A stretch of 64,000 nucleotides of DNA from Lunularia cruciata (taxonomy: Eukaryota > Streptophyta > Marchantiopsida > Lunulariales > Lunulariaceae). A model generated the notes under the pieces. That model saw only the letters and a list, made by a program, of their open reading frames with translations, ran no database searches and had not been told where the DNA came from. The translations under genes and the position numbers were made by a program. The DNA is taken from assembly GCA_948567375.1 (NCBI GenBank), contig OX419759.1, positions 58,629,493 through 58,693,492 on the forward strand, in the 5' to 3' direction. Shown one piece after another: positions 1 to 10,538 of this stretch (its first letter is position 1; every line of letters starts with the position of its first letter).

Positions 1-684
1 GCTATATTGATCAAATTTTGGCTTGTTTTCAATCATTGGAAAGCTTATCTTATAGGGTTTCTATTGAAACCTAGAACACTAGAATCCAAGTCACATAGAG
101 AAAGTTATGCCCATCTGAGTTACATAGAATTTTCCCTATCAAAAAGATATAAGATTACTCCACTTGGAGTACAAATTCGTTGAAGGCTGAAGTACATATT
201 GGAGGAATTTTGGAGTACAGATAGAAATTAGCTTGATAATAGAGCAAGAGGTCTCTAAAGCTCAATTCCAACAAAAAACATGTAAAGTTGTTGCTTAATT
301 CTTGTGATTGGATCCTCTCTTTGCTTGCATGCCTATTTGTATGCCCAATTGGTTTGGATTGGTGTGCAGGCATTGAACCCAATTGCGCTTAGGTTGTTTC
401 TTTCTAGGAGTGTTGTGTTTTTCTCCTTGGTAATGTTGGAAGTGATGACCAGCAGACAAGGAGTGCGTGGTATGATGACATGTTAGGTTGCCTGTTACTA
501 CCCTTCCCAATAGCAAGAATACCAAAACCTAGAGTGAAGGGTTTTACTGGTTGGGTTCTATGCACGCTCAAACTAGGAGAGATAGGTTTATCTACAACCT
601 TTGATCTATAGGTTTGATAGCTGGATACCTTGTGTGTTCCCAGATAGAGAAAGGCAAAGTATGACAATGTGACAAAGCAACAAG
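1..684. other. AT-rich flank, no gene seen
   Basis: This stretch lies left of the Tat-like element. All open frames are short (under 90 codons) and overlap on both strands, and no protein motif was recognised. A pyrimidine-rich stretch ending in tgtgcag near 360-370 resembles a 3' splice site, but no flanking exon supports it. It is probably further decayed transposon sequence cut off by the window edge. Confidence 0.4.
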
Positions 685-712
685 TGGTGTTCTTTCACAT
701 GATGTTTGCAAG

Positions 713-1135
713 TGTAACAATATGGAGTTTAGTGACGAAGTTAATCGGGCTTACGAAGTAGAGAATAAGACAAAATAACCTAGAATATTCTAGAAGCATC
801 TAAGAAGCTTCTTAGGAAGCTTCCTAACTAGTTAACTTGCGCCCTAAGCAGGTAGCTTCTAGAAGGAAGCTTCTAGAAGCTTCTAACTAGCTTAGCTTGC
901 ACGCCAAGTAGGTGGCTTCTAGAAGGAAGCTTCTTGAGAAGCTTCCTAGTTAACTTGGCTTGCACTCCAAGAAAGCAGCTCAAGGAAGCTTCTTGAGAAG
1001 CTTCAAGGGTCTTGTATGCTACCTATAAATACCAAGGCCAAAGCTCATGCTAGGCATTCGGAGTTTTCCCTCATTCAAGTGTCCCAATGTGAATTTCCAT
1101 TCTCCTATTTCTCTCCTCGGTTTCGGTCTTTTACA
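713..1135 (+). repeat. 5' LTR of the chromovirus
   Basis: It matches 5,933-6,355 with about five transitions by eye and no length change. It starts TGTAACAATATGG and ends CTTTTACA. The U3 is dominated by four ~60-bp subrepeats (about 785-1,010) followed by a TATA box at 1,024-1,030. The target duplication GCAAG sits immediately upstream. Confidence 0.95.
785..1030 (+). promoter_or_regulatory. LTR promoter: heat-shock-element-like array plus TATA box
   Basis: Eight GAAGCTTC palindromes occur in four pairs starting at 804/816, 866/876, 926/938 and 985/997, with TTCTAGAA at 788, 857, 871 and 917. At 866-883 the units GAA-TTC-GAA-TTC alternate at exact 5-bp steps, the arrangement that defines a heat-shock element bound by HSF trimers. 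The pairs repeat about every 60 bp, and a TATAAAT follows at 1,024-1,030. The motif identity is seen in the sequence; heat responsiveness is inferred. The same array survives in the diverged LTR at 58,941-59,367. Confidence 0.6.
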
Positions 1136-1136
1136 T

Positions 1137-1148
1137 TGGTATCAGAGC
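1137..1148 (+). other. Primer-binding site, tRNA-iMet 3' end
   Basis: TGGTATCAGAGC begins one base after the 5' LTR. It is the complement of the 3' end of plant initiator methionine tRNA, the usual primer for chromoviruses and many other plant LTR elements. Confidence 0.9.
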
Positions 1149-1157
1149 AAGAATGGG

Positions 1158-1373
1158 ATGGATGGAATTTATGGACCACCAAATCCACTTCCGCCAAACC
1201 ATTGGGACTTTCATGTCCAGATATTACCAAAGCATCGTTTCACACAGTTCATCACCTCACGCTTTGGGCAGGATTTTCTACATATGATCACCGTGTCAGA
1301 GGAACCCTTGATACTTCCAGTTGTGACTTATGGAGAACGGTGGATGTGTTGTATCTATGTGTTAATCAACTAG
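1158..1373 (+). CDS. Possible 71-codon leader ORF between the primer-binding site and gag
   Basis: An open frame starts with ATG at 1,158 just after the primer-binding site and stops 34 bp before the gag ATG. The predicted peptide is Pro/Phe/His-rich (PPNHWDFHVQ, then VVTYGERW) and matches no family I know. In the second copy the same frame has a 1-bp deletion near 59,417. After it, the translation still reads a similar peptide (PPNHWDFYVW, then VVTYGEQW), with one stop. It may be a genuine leader peptide or only a conserved untranslated leader. Confidence 0.3.
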   Translation: MDGIYGPPNPLPPNHWDFHVQILPKHRFTQFITSRFGQDFLHMITVSEEPLILPVVTYGERWMCCIYVLIN

Positions 1374-1406
1374 ATAAATTGAGGGTAGTGGATTAGGGTA
1401 GTAGCA

Positions 1407-2306
1407 ATGGCCGCAATATCGGATGTTATCCTTGCAATGCAACAACAAATCGAGCATCTTACTCGATTGTTGGATGAACGAGACCAGCAACGACGAGAAC
1501 AGATAGACAGAGCGCCAGTTCGAGATGGAGAAGATCGCATTCGATTTCCGAAACCCAAGGTGTTTGAAGGCAAGAATGTTCCAGGCACAGTGGAGAATTT
1601 TGTGTTTGACTGTGAACGTTACTTTGAAGCCACCAATCTTCAAGACGAGCGGAAACAAATTCTCTTGGCTTCTAGCCAGTTGGATGGCGTGGCAAAACTT
1701 TGGTGGCAATTCCGAGTAGAAAGAGCTGAACGACAAATTGTTACACCAATTTTGACATGGGCAGAATTCAAGGATGCAATACTTGGTCGATTTCAGACTA
1801 TAAATGCCACCCGAGCTGCACAAGATAAATTGGCGGAGTTGAGGCAGATTGGTTCAGTGAGAAGCTACATCACACAATTTCAGAATATCATCATGCAAAT
1901 TCCAGATATCCAAGAAGGTGAAGTTCTGGATCGATTTGTGCGAGGATTGAAGTCATGAACCAGATTGGAGGTGACCATGCGAGAGCCACAGAACGTAGAA
2001 GAAGCCATGCAATTGGCTGAGCGTTTTGATTCCTTAGTTGCAACAACTTGGTCTCGACCTCGACCTACACAAAACCTACCCGTACCACGAGTGGAAGAAC
2101 CGGTACCAATGGAGATTGATGCTATCCAGCGAAGACCACTTGGCACAGCAGATAGAGAAAGATTACGACAAAATGGAGGTTGCTTTTATTGTTGCCAGTT
2201 GGGGCATTGCATTGCTGAATGTCCACTCAAGAATGGACGACCTCGACAAGTTGCCCAAGTGGAGGTTGTGGAGCGGAATGATCCGGGAAACGAGGAATCC
2301 CAGTAG
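1407..2306 (+). pseudogene. gag: Chromovirus gag (capsid/nucleocapsid) with one internal stop
   Basis: The frame opens at ATG 1,407 (MAAISDVILAMQQQ) and reads through a retrotransposon capsid domain of the type WWQFRVERAE, then an AEFKDAILGRFQ region. It ends in one CCHC zinc knuckle, CFYC....GH....C (CX2CX4HX4C), near 2,181-2,222. A TGA at 1,956-1,958 interrupts the frame after about 183 codons. The frame then continues unchanged to TAG at 2,304-2,306. Both the TGA and the terminal TAG occur at matching positions in the copy at 60,188 and 60,540. The TAG is therefore probably the real gag end, and the TGA an inherited defect or a recurrent CpG mutation. Gag would assemble the cytoplasmic particle that packages element RNA. 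Confidence 0.85.
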
Positions 2307-2766
2307 GAGATTTCGAGCCACCTACTGGGAGCTTGATTAGTTCCAATGGGATTGAAGGCTCGACCTATGCAAGTTTGCTTCACTTGCAAGGTATGATATC
2401 TAATCGGGGTTGTAGAATTTTGGTTGATTCTGGAAGTTCAGAGAATTGCATGTCTATGCAAGTGGCAAAGGAATTGGGTATTCCTATCAGGCCAGTGATT
2501 GGAAGTAGTTTGATGATGGCGGATGGTAGAAAGGGTTCTGCATTCCGCACCTTGCATCCTGTTACCTTCAAGATTGGGAAGGAGTATTTGGAGTGTATGA
2601 GGTTCGTAGTGGCACCTCTACATTATGATATCATTCTAGGTCTACCTTGGCTTGAATGTCATAAGGTTCAATTTGATTGGACCCGACACCAAATTCAAGT
2701 ACAACACCAAGGTAGGAATTTCCGATTAGGTTGTCTGGCACCTCTGAGTAAGACACCTAAGAATAG

Positions 2767-2950
2767 TCAGTCCCAAGATGGGAAGTTTGTCGAGAAGGTA
2801 GCCATAGAGCAAATCTGGAAGGGAGATGAGTCCCAAGATGGGAAGTTTGCCAGGAAGGCAACCATGGAGCAAGCTTGGAAGAGAGATGAGTCCCTAGAAG
2901 GGAAGTTTGTGAATGAAGCAGCCATAGAGCAAGCTTTGGAGGACAATAAG
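2767..2950 (+). repeat. Three ~60-bp in-frame repeats in the protease-RT linker
   Basis: Three successive units encode variants of (S)QDGKF(V)xKxAxEQxWKxDE. They are Lys/Glu-rich and about 20 residues each. The sister element keeps three degraded units at about 61,000-61,190, so the triplication predates the split of the two copies. No function is known. Confidence 0.7.
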
Positions 2951-5920
2951 TCTGTATTCGCGGTGTGGATCAAGCCGATTGCACAAGAACAATCTGAGGA
3001 GGGCCAAGTGCCGCATCAAGCAATAGTTGATCGGATAGTTCAGGAGTTTGCAGATGTGTTTCCGGATGATCTGCCAAAGGGATTACCCTCCGATTGAGGT
3101 ATGCCCTTCAAGATCGAGTTATTGCCAGGGAGTACTCCAGTGAGTAGACCAATCTATCGGCTCTCACCAAAGGAGTTGGAGGAGTTGCGAACAACACTTA
3201 CAGAGTTGTTGGAGAAGGATTTCATACGACATAGTACCTCTCCGTGGGGAGCACCGGTACTATTTGTTCCAAAGAAGGATGGAGGACTTCGTTTTTGTAT
3301 TGATTACCGTGGGCTCAATAAGCAAACCGTGAAGAATGCATATCCCTTGCCTCGGATCGATGACCTGCTTGATCAACTAAGTGGAGCACGCTACTTTTCC
3401 AAGCTGGATCTTCGTAGCGGCTATTGGCAAATTCCTATTGAAGGAGAGGATGTGCAAAAGACTGCTTTTCGCACAAGGTATGGACATTTTGAGTGGAGAG
3501 TTCTACCTTTCGGACTCACTAATGCTCCAGCAGTCTTCATGGATCAGATGCATCGAGTGTTGGAGGGACTATTGGATCGGTCCGTGTTGGTGTTCTTAGA
3601 TGATATCTTAATCTATAGCAGGACAGGGGCAGAACATGTGAATCATGTGCGAGAAGTCCTAAGACGACTATGTTAGTGGAAATTTTACTGCAAGAAGTCA
3701 AAGTGTGCTTTTTGGCAGAAGGAGGTTACCTTCTTGGGTCATAAGATCTCATCAGAGGGGATCAAGATGGAAGAAGAGAAGATCAAGGCCATTACTGATT
3801 GGCCTACCCCGAAGGATGCTACAGAAGTACGAGCATTCAATGGACTGGCCAGTTTTTACCGACGGTTCATCCACTATTATGCTCACGTGGCTGCACCATT
3901 GACTGACCTCTTGGGAAAGAACTCGAGCTTCCAGTGGACCACCAAGCATGAAGAAGCATTCCAGAAGTTAAAGCATATGGTGTCTTCAAGACCTATTCTT
4001 CAACCATATGATCCTCAACTACCTTGTGTGGTTGATTTTGATGCTTCTAATTTTGCAATTGGAGCTGTGTTGCAACAAGAATTTCCAGATGGACTACATC
4101 CGATTGCCTTTGTGTCTCGCTGACTAAATACAGCGGAAAGAAATTACTCTGCTCGAGATCGGGAACAACTTGCAATGGTATATGCCACCAAGGTATGGAG
4201 GCATTATCTCTTGGGGAAACAAGTGATCATGCGAACTGATCACAAGCCATTGTTGCAGACCTTACACTTGGAGCACATGAAGAGCCGGCATCATCGATGG
4301 GAAGAGCAACTCCAATTGTTTGACATCAAACTTGAGTACAAACCAGGTCGGTTCCATGTCATTCCCGATGCTCTATCACGACAACCTGATTTGAAGGATC
4401 TTCCTTTCATCACGGCGGCAATTACAACGGTGTCCATTGACCCTAAGGTCCACAATGAGTTTCAATCAGCTCTACGACAAGATCCCTTCTTCCAAATGGT
4501 ACACGGTCGTCTGACAGCATGCGAAAAGGAGTACAACACCTTCTCCTTCAAGGAAGGCCTTTTATTCCATGCAGACCAGATCTATGTTCCAGCCAAAGGT
4601 GATCTTCGACAAGTGCGCCTTCAAGAAGCCCATGATTTACCAATAGCTGGTCACATGGGAGTGGACAAGACCTTGGGCACCCTCCAACGCCAATGGTGGT
4701 AGCTCAACATGACACGAGATATTCGAGACTTTGTCCGATCATGTGAGAGTTGCCAACGGAACAAGGCTAGCAACCAGAAGCCGAGGGGACTCCTTCAACC
4801 ACTCGCCATTCCATCCGCTCGTTGGGAGCATGTGAGCTTGGATCTCATCACATCCTTGCCAAAGACAAAACAAGGACACACCGCAATTGTGGTGTTTGTG
4901 GATAAGCTTAGTAAGCAAATCCACTTGGCACCAACCTGTGATAACGTGGATGCTCCAACCTTAGCACAAATCTACTTCGACAATGTCTTCAAGCATCATG
5001 GGATGCCACGTGTACTCATCTCCGACCGTGATCCTCGATTTACCGGGAAGTTTTGGCAAGCACTCTTCCAGATACTCGGCACCAAGCTTGCTTTGTCCAC
5101 GGCCTATCATCCTCAAACTGATGGACAAACCAAACGCGCCAATCGTACATTGGAGGATATGTTGCGGGCCTTTGTCAATGTCCACCATACCAACTGGGAT
5201 GAATGTCTTGCAGCTGCAGAATTTGCCTACAACAATTCCAAACAGGCAAGCACTGGATTTTCTCCCTTCTTTCTCAATTTTGGCCAAGATCCGCTTGTTC
5301 CAGATTCCCTTCTTGCTCCCCCTCCCTCTCACGTTCCTCATACTTCTACATTCTTGACCACTATATCCCAATCTCTCCAACAAGCCAAATCTCACCTCCT
5401 TGTTGCTCAAAATCGCCAAAAACAATATGCAGACCATCATCGTCGTGATCTCACCTTTGAAGTTGGTGATAAAGTCATGCTATCCTCTAGTAACCTCCCT
5501 CTCCCACTTGATACCCAAGTTCGTAAACTTGCTCCTAATTGGATAGGACCCTTTGATATCACCCACATTATCTCTCCTGTTGCTTATCGTCTTGCCTTAC
5601 CTTGTCACATGCATATCCATCCTGTCTTTCACATTTCCAAGTTGAAACCCTTTGTTCCTAACCCTTCTTCCTTTTCCTCTCGAGTCTAACCTCCCCCTCT
5701 TCCTATCCCTATCAATGATCATGAGGAGTACAAAGTTGATCGTATCCTTGCGCGTCGCCATATTCAACGTGGCCGTCGCCAACACACGGAGTACAAGGTC
5801 CTTTGGAAAGGGTATCCCCTTCATGATGCCACATGGGAACCTCTTTCTCACCTCCAGAATGCACAGATGGCCATCCAGGAATTTGAAGCTTCACTGGCGA
5901 CGAGGACGTCACCAACTAGC

Positions 5921-5930
5921 GGCGGGGGAA
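5921..5930 (+). other. Polypurine tract of the chromovirus
   Basis: GGCGGGGGAA lies two bases before the 3' LTR. It is the expected site for plus-strand priming and lies within the end of pol. Confidence 0.8.
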
Positions 5931-5932
5931 TA

Positions 5933-6355
5933 TGTAACAATATGGAGTTTAGTGACGAAGTTAATTGGGCTTACGAAGTAGAGAATAAGACAAAATAACC
6001 TAGAATATTCTAGAAGCATCTAAGAAGCTTCTTAGGAAGCTTCCCAACTAGTTAACTTGCGCCCTAAGCAGGTAGCTTCTAGAAGGAAGCTTCTAGAAGC
6101 TTCTAACTAGCTTAGCTTGCACGCCAAGTAGGTGGCTTCTAGAAGGAAGCTTCTTGAGAAGCTTCCTAGTTAACTTGGCTTGCACTCCAAGAAAGCAGCT
6201 CAAGGAAGCTTCTTGAGAAGCTTCAAGGGTCTTGTATGCTACCTATAAATACCAAGACCGAAGCTCATGCTAGGCATTCGGAGTTTTCCCTCATTCAAGT
6301 GTCCCAATGTGAATTTCCATTTTCCTATTTCTCTCCTCGGTTTCGGTCTTTTACA
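5933..6355 (+). repeat. 3' LTR of the chromovirus
   Basis: It is the same length as the 5' LTR, with about five transition differences, including C/T at the GTTAAT(C/T)GGG position near the start. The pol frame ends inside it at 5,998. The target duplication GCAAG follows at 6,356-6,360, after which the Tat-like LTR sequence resumes. Confidence 0.95.
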
Positions 6356-6360
6356 GCAAG

Positions 6361-9042
6361 AGTAAGTGTGAATTAAGTAAGTTGCTTCTATCAATGAACA
6401 AAGTAGATGGGTGGTGTAGTGGCAAATGGATCTGCCACAATACTCATTCATACTATTTGCAGCTTATTTCTACTTGGGATTGAACTTGCTCACCCTTGAA
6501 GAATGGTAGAGTATATTGTCATACTTCCATCCAAACTTACGACAAGTCACGGATCAAGAAGAAACTTATTACATGGAGGAAGTGAGGGAGAAAAATCACT
6601 ACTTCTCTTGAACAAGACAAGAGAAGATAAGGTTAGTCCTAGTTACAAAGCTGAAGAAGTAGGCCCAACTTGGGGATTCTATCTCCTTGGTGAAGAGGAG
6701 GATAGTTCGGCAATTGAACCCAAGCTGAGCCATGGCAATGGTCAACTTGTCCTCAAGGGTAGAAGAAGAATAAGCCAAATGGGATTTGGAGTCAAAAGAA
6801 GAAGAGGTCACTCTTAAGAGTTGGGAGTTGAGCAATGGAAGCAAAGCTGCAACCAAGGTACAACAACCAATTGGGAGAGCGGAAGATGATGGATCAGGTT
6901 GAGAGTTTCATGAGTAGATCAAGCGCATGGGAGGCAATAATGCTTTGTGCATGGACGTGTTGGAGGATGACATTCCAAAGGAGAGAAAAGAAGAACCCAA
7001 GATGGTGTTCCAATGTGGAACCTGATCCCAATGCATCACAAAGACAAGTCAAGTCAGGCCGAGCAAACCCAAGGAAGAGGAAAGCTCTGAAGGAGTTTTT
7101 CTGGCGGTAAGGAGATCCCACCTTTAGACCAAAGTGCAGATAGTTGCTCTAAAGACAAAGGAGGACCAGAAGACAATATCTTATAGGGAGTGAACTATTT
7201 GTCTAGCATAATATGTCCTTTGTTGGTATATATGTAGGAACAAATACAAGAAGTAAAGATAGAGCATATGAAGGTGAAGAATGAGTTGCAGATGGTGAAG
7301 GCACTAAATGCAAAGGTAACTCATCTAAAGGTGATGCTGGCTTAGAGTTGACACAAAACTGAGGTACTTCAGGTTGCTGCTGTTTCTCAACAACATAGTT
7401 TGACTGATCTGGAAGGGAGCGATGACTAATGAGGAAGTATTTGGAGCAACAAAAGGAAGAACTTTTGGAGCAGAAGGAGGCTCTTGAGAAGATGAAGGAA
7501 TACTTGGAGGTAGCACAAACTAACTTAATTCACCATAAAGAATAAATCTAACTATAGGAATAAATTATTGTAGAATTAAGGCATGTGAATGCAAAGAAGG
7601 ATCAGGATTTGTAGTAGGAGATAGTCTGCCGAGCCAAAGGAGAACAATGTTTTCATGATCTTGTCTAGTGAGCCAAAGCTCACATGCCAATGAAAAAGGA
7701 GAAAAGGGAGCAATGGAGGAGAAAAACACTATTAAATAGCAGAAAATTTGTATGCAGTTGTTAGAGGAGGTGACCCGATGTGAAGCACTCTCATGAAGGA
7801 GAGTTGGATTTGCTATGCAATGTAACTCGACATTTCAAGGCTAAGATGCTTAGTACTAGAGCTAAGGTAGAACTAGAAAAGGTATACTTGCACAAGTTGA
7901 AGTTGTTGATGCAATAGACTAGATGAAAGAAGGCAAAGGAAGGAAATGGTTTAAACAACTTGCTCATTTGTCTTAGAAGTAGGAGATAACATTTGCATAG
8001 TTTAGATTTAATTAAATGAATCTAGCTACCCTAAGATAGAAGATGGTAAGCCGACCAAAGAAGTTGAGATTAGAGTGTAAGTAATTACACTCTAATTACC
8101 CAAGTCATTTGGGAATGTTAGAGTAGAGAAAGAAGATAATGTTAAGACATCTATGACTTTAGTTGCAATACAAACAAAATGATTTAACTACAACAGCAAT
8201 AGATGTAGAAACCAAGGTGCAAGAGACATTTTTAGTGGATTCAGATGAAGAAGCAAAAGTTGAAGTAGACTCAAATCAGATCAAAGTCAATAGAAGTTAT
8301 AAATCTGAAGTAGCAATTTTGTAAGCAATTTTGTATTTGAAACATGGTAGAAAGTAATTGTAATAGTCAAGTAGTTTAGGTAGTTTTTGTAACTTCCAAG
8401 GGATCAACTATTTAGAGTAGCCATTTGGAGTACTCTATATTCAACAATGAGCAAAAGATGATTAAAGAAAAGTGTTGATAAAGTGCTTGTCATTTTGATT
8501 AATTTTGAGAATCAGTTGAATGTCTTTATCTACAAGTGTATGAAGAAATTTGGATTGCAATTGAGAGAACATTAGGTGTTGGATTCTATGACTCTCCGTT
8601 CCATTGTGTGTGTTTGATACTTAGTGGCATCCATCCAAAGCAATACCTTGATGGATCTATGAGAACTATAGTATTGTCAATATTTGTCATCTGTAGTTGT
8701 AGACAAAAAGCTAATATGAAGTAACTTCAAACTGGGAAGTTGTACCTTCAATGGAGAGATAGAATACAAGTTTGAGGCAAAGTAGCCGTCTTTGTATCAA
8801 CTCAAGAATCAAAATTGATGTCAATTTGGACTTGAACTGAAGAATTGTGACTTTAAGTGACAATTTTTGTGGCAAGACCTCTAGTGAGTGTTTGCTAATC
8901 TCTTGTGGGTGTTGTTTTTGCCCAAGAGTATAAATATGTAACCAAGAGAACTAGAAAGTTACTTTCACTTTGTATTTGAACATGCTTGACTTGTATCTCT
9001 ATGGGAACAAAAAATTACACACACATAACTACAAAAGTGATA
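6361..9042 (+). repeat. Left LTR of the Tat-like element (main part; first 28 bp at 685-712)
   Basis: This is collinear with 16,166-18,423. Clear matches begin at the GTGTGAATTA segment just after the nested element and run to the GTATCTCTATGGGAACAAA segment near 8,990-9,010. A TATA-like AGTATAAATATG at 8,929-8,940, about 110 bp before the end, fits an LTR with a very long U3 and short R/U5. The left copy has about 985 bp (roughly 6,985-7,970) that the right copy lacks. That part contains Glu/Lys-rich, coiled-coil-like broken coding text (near 7,240-7,540). The 3' boundary is approximate, and a TGGTAT at 9,055-9,060 may be the remains of a primer-binding site. Confidence 0.65.
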
Positions 9043-10164
9043 CTTACTAGGTTGTGGTATGATTTTTGGCATGGTTGGGGAGATACAAATTGTGAGAATG
9101 GAAGAATATGATGTAGCTTTGCATGCCAATTGTCTCAAAAATATGAATTTTTGTGTTGAGAGAGCAAAGAGAAGAGAGGCTACATAGACAAAACCTACAA
9201 TATGAATAACAAGAATGCCAGAAGAACCAACTCATTGATGCACAACTAAAGAAGGAAGCATTGAGCTTAATACTTGTGAGTTTGTGTACAAAATGCCTTG
9301 TGACAACTCAAACAATAGAAACAAGAAGTCAGGTGAAGGGATTTGTTTACACCACTTCATCCTAAACAAAAGAAGGATGCTAGTAGGCAAACATACTTGT
9401 TGAGACATAATACACCAAGTTGTCCAAAAATTGCAAAGGGAGCTGATTACTTAAAGATTTGATTTGTGATAAGACTACATGAATCTAAATAGAAGAGAAG
9501 TGCTAATAGATCTTACATAATATTTCCCAATCAGGTTGATGGGATCTTGAAGAAAAATTTGATGACATTGACACCTTCCAAAAACCTCAAGTCGGAAGTA
9601 CAATTATTGCAATTACTACCTTGGGAGGCTTGGCCCGAGTTCAATGTAGGACACTTTGAGGGTGATTTGGGGCAACCAAGTCCAATAGCTTAGCAACTTA
9701 TACTTCAATTGATTTCCATGTCAACACATTCTTACAAGACAAGCCTACCAAAAATACAAGAGGATAAAACAAGATGAAGACTAAGATGAATTTTGGGGAG
9801 TTTGAAGTAATTTCTTTTGCTAACAAGGAACATGACTCCTAAGATAGACTACACATTTTTCCAAGCTTGCTCCAAAAGAAAGTCCAAAGTTAGTACACCC
9901 ATGTTACTCAAAAAAGGTTTAAACCAGCCAATTGGGTGGAACTTTGAGATAACTTCCTAGAACAACTTTGGTAGGTAGACTATGATACAAGTGTCTTTTG
10001 CTGCATTCAATGATTTAGATTGTGAAAAGAATGAGAAGTTAACACATTTATTCAGAATGGTTCATGATGCTATTTATTTGAGTACCCAAGCAAGTAGGGT
10101 GGTTGGCTATCTGGACGCCCAAGCCATCACTTGGTTCCTCAAAGGCCTATCATTGGAAATTTAG
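9043..10164 (+). pseudogene. Tat-like element: leader and 5' gag remnant
   Basis: The sequence after the left LTR has no long open frame. The best preserved part is 9,982-10,161, where a 60-codon frame contains YLDAQAITWFLKGLS, text that looks like a retrotransposon capsid domain. The rest of 9,043-9,980 is Lys/Glu-rich decayed coding-like sequence with stops in all frames. The gag label comes from its position before the zinc knuckles and after the LTR. Confidence 0.4.
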
Positions 10165-10538
10165 ATCTTTGCAAGAGAGCAAAATATAACCTCTCTTGAC
10201 AAAGTACTTAAACATGTATCCCGCTATGGGTTGGCTCATTCTCATTCTACTAATAACCAAAGGAAAAAGGAGAGGAAAGGACATAAAGTAAGAAGAAAAT
10301 AATCTCAAAGTACCTCTCCATCTTTGGATGACTCATCACCCTCATCAAGTTCCTCTATGTCAATGGAAGATGATAATAAACAAAAGAGGAATTTGTAGAG
10401 GATGGGATAAAATATGTTGCAAACTCTAGTCAAACATGTTAACAAAATAGACACTAAGTTAGAGACTCTTATAAAAAGGGATTGCAGATTTTAAGAGTTT
10501 GATGGTTGGGATAAAGGACCAAAGGAAACCCCCCTTGT

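Larger units (their letters stand above)
2309..5998 (+). pseudogene. pol: Chromovirus pol: protease, RT, RNase H, integrase, chromodomain
   Basis: Pol lies in the -1 frame relative to gag and stays in one frame to a TAA inside the 3' LTR (5,996-5,998). In order: retropepsin with DSGSS (about 2,430); a linker with three ~20-residue repeats (2,767-2,950); RT with [19 protein letters not shown] and the FLDD catalytic box (about 3,594); RNase H with VDFDASN and RTDHKPL; integrase with an HHCC finger (HDLPIAGH to CESC) and a DDE core; and a chromodomain with LWKGYPLHDATWEP near 5,790-5,845. Stops break it at 3,095 (TGA), 3,674 (TAG), 4,121 (TGA), 4,700 (TAG) and 5,687 (TAA). The DDE glutamate position (5,132-5,134) reads AAA (Lys). 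The chromodomain would steer insertion to modified chromatin. Confidence 0.9.
713..6355 (+). mobile_element. Ty3-gypsy chromovirus (chromodomain LTR retrotransposon), full-length but inactivated
   Basis: The element is 5,643 bp with 423-bp LTRs starting TG and ending CA, and a perfect 5-bp target duplication GCAAG (708-712 and 6,356-6,360). It has a tRNA-iMet primer-binding site (1,137-1,148) and a polypurine tract (5,921-5,930). The order is gag, protease, RT, RNase H, integrase, chromodomain, which defines a chromovirus. The LTRs differ at only about five positions, all transitions, so insertion was fairly recent. Gag and pol are broken by stop codons and the integrase lacks its catalytic glutamate, so this copy cannot mobilise itself. 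A heavily mutated relative occupies 58,941 onward. Confidence 0.95.

Noticed and set aside
785-1010. Clustered AAGCTT (HindIII) sites as cloning or vector artefact
   Set aside because: They belong to a regular ~60-bp repeat present in all three LTR copies, including a strongly diverged one, so they are native.
785-1010. CRISPR-like regular repeats
   Set aside because: The ~60-bp period has no unique spacers, lies inside an LTR promoter of a plant retrotransposon, and there are no cas genes.
1016-1396. 126-codon frame starting inside the 5' LTR
   Set aside because: Its ATG lies upstream of the TATA box and so is not in the expected transcript. Openness is by chance, in a different frame from the leader ORF.
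1407-5998. U-to-C RNA editing as the way TGA/TAG/TAA stops in gag-pol are repaired
   Set aside because: All the stops could be converted to CGA/CAG/CAA, but such editing is known from organelle transcripts of some land plants, not nuclear transposons. The sister copy and the all-transition LTR differences fit simple cytosine deamination.
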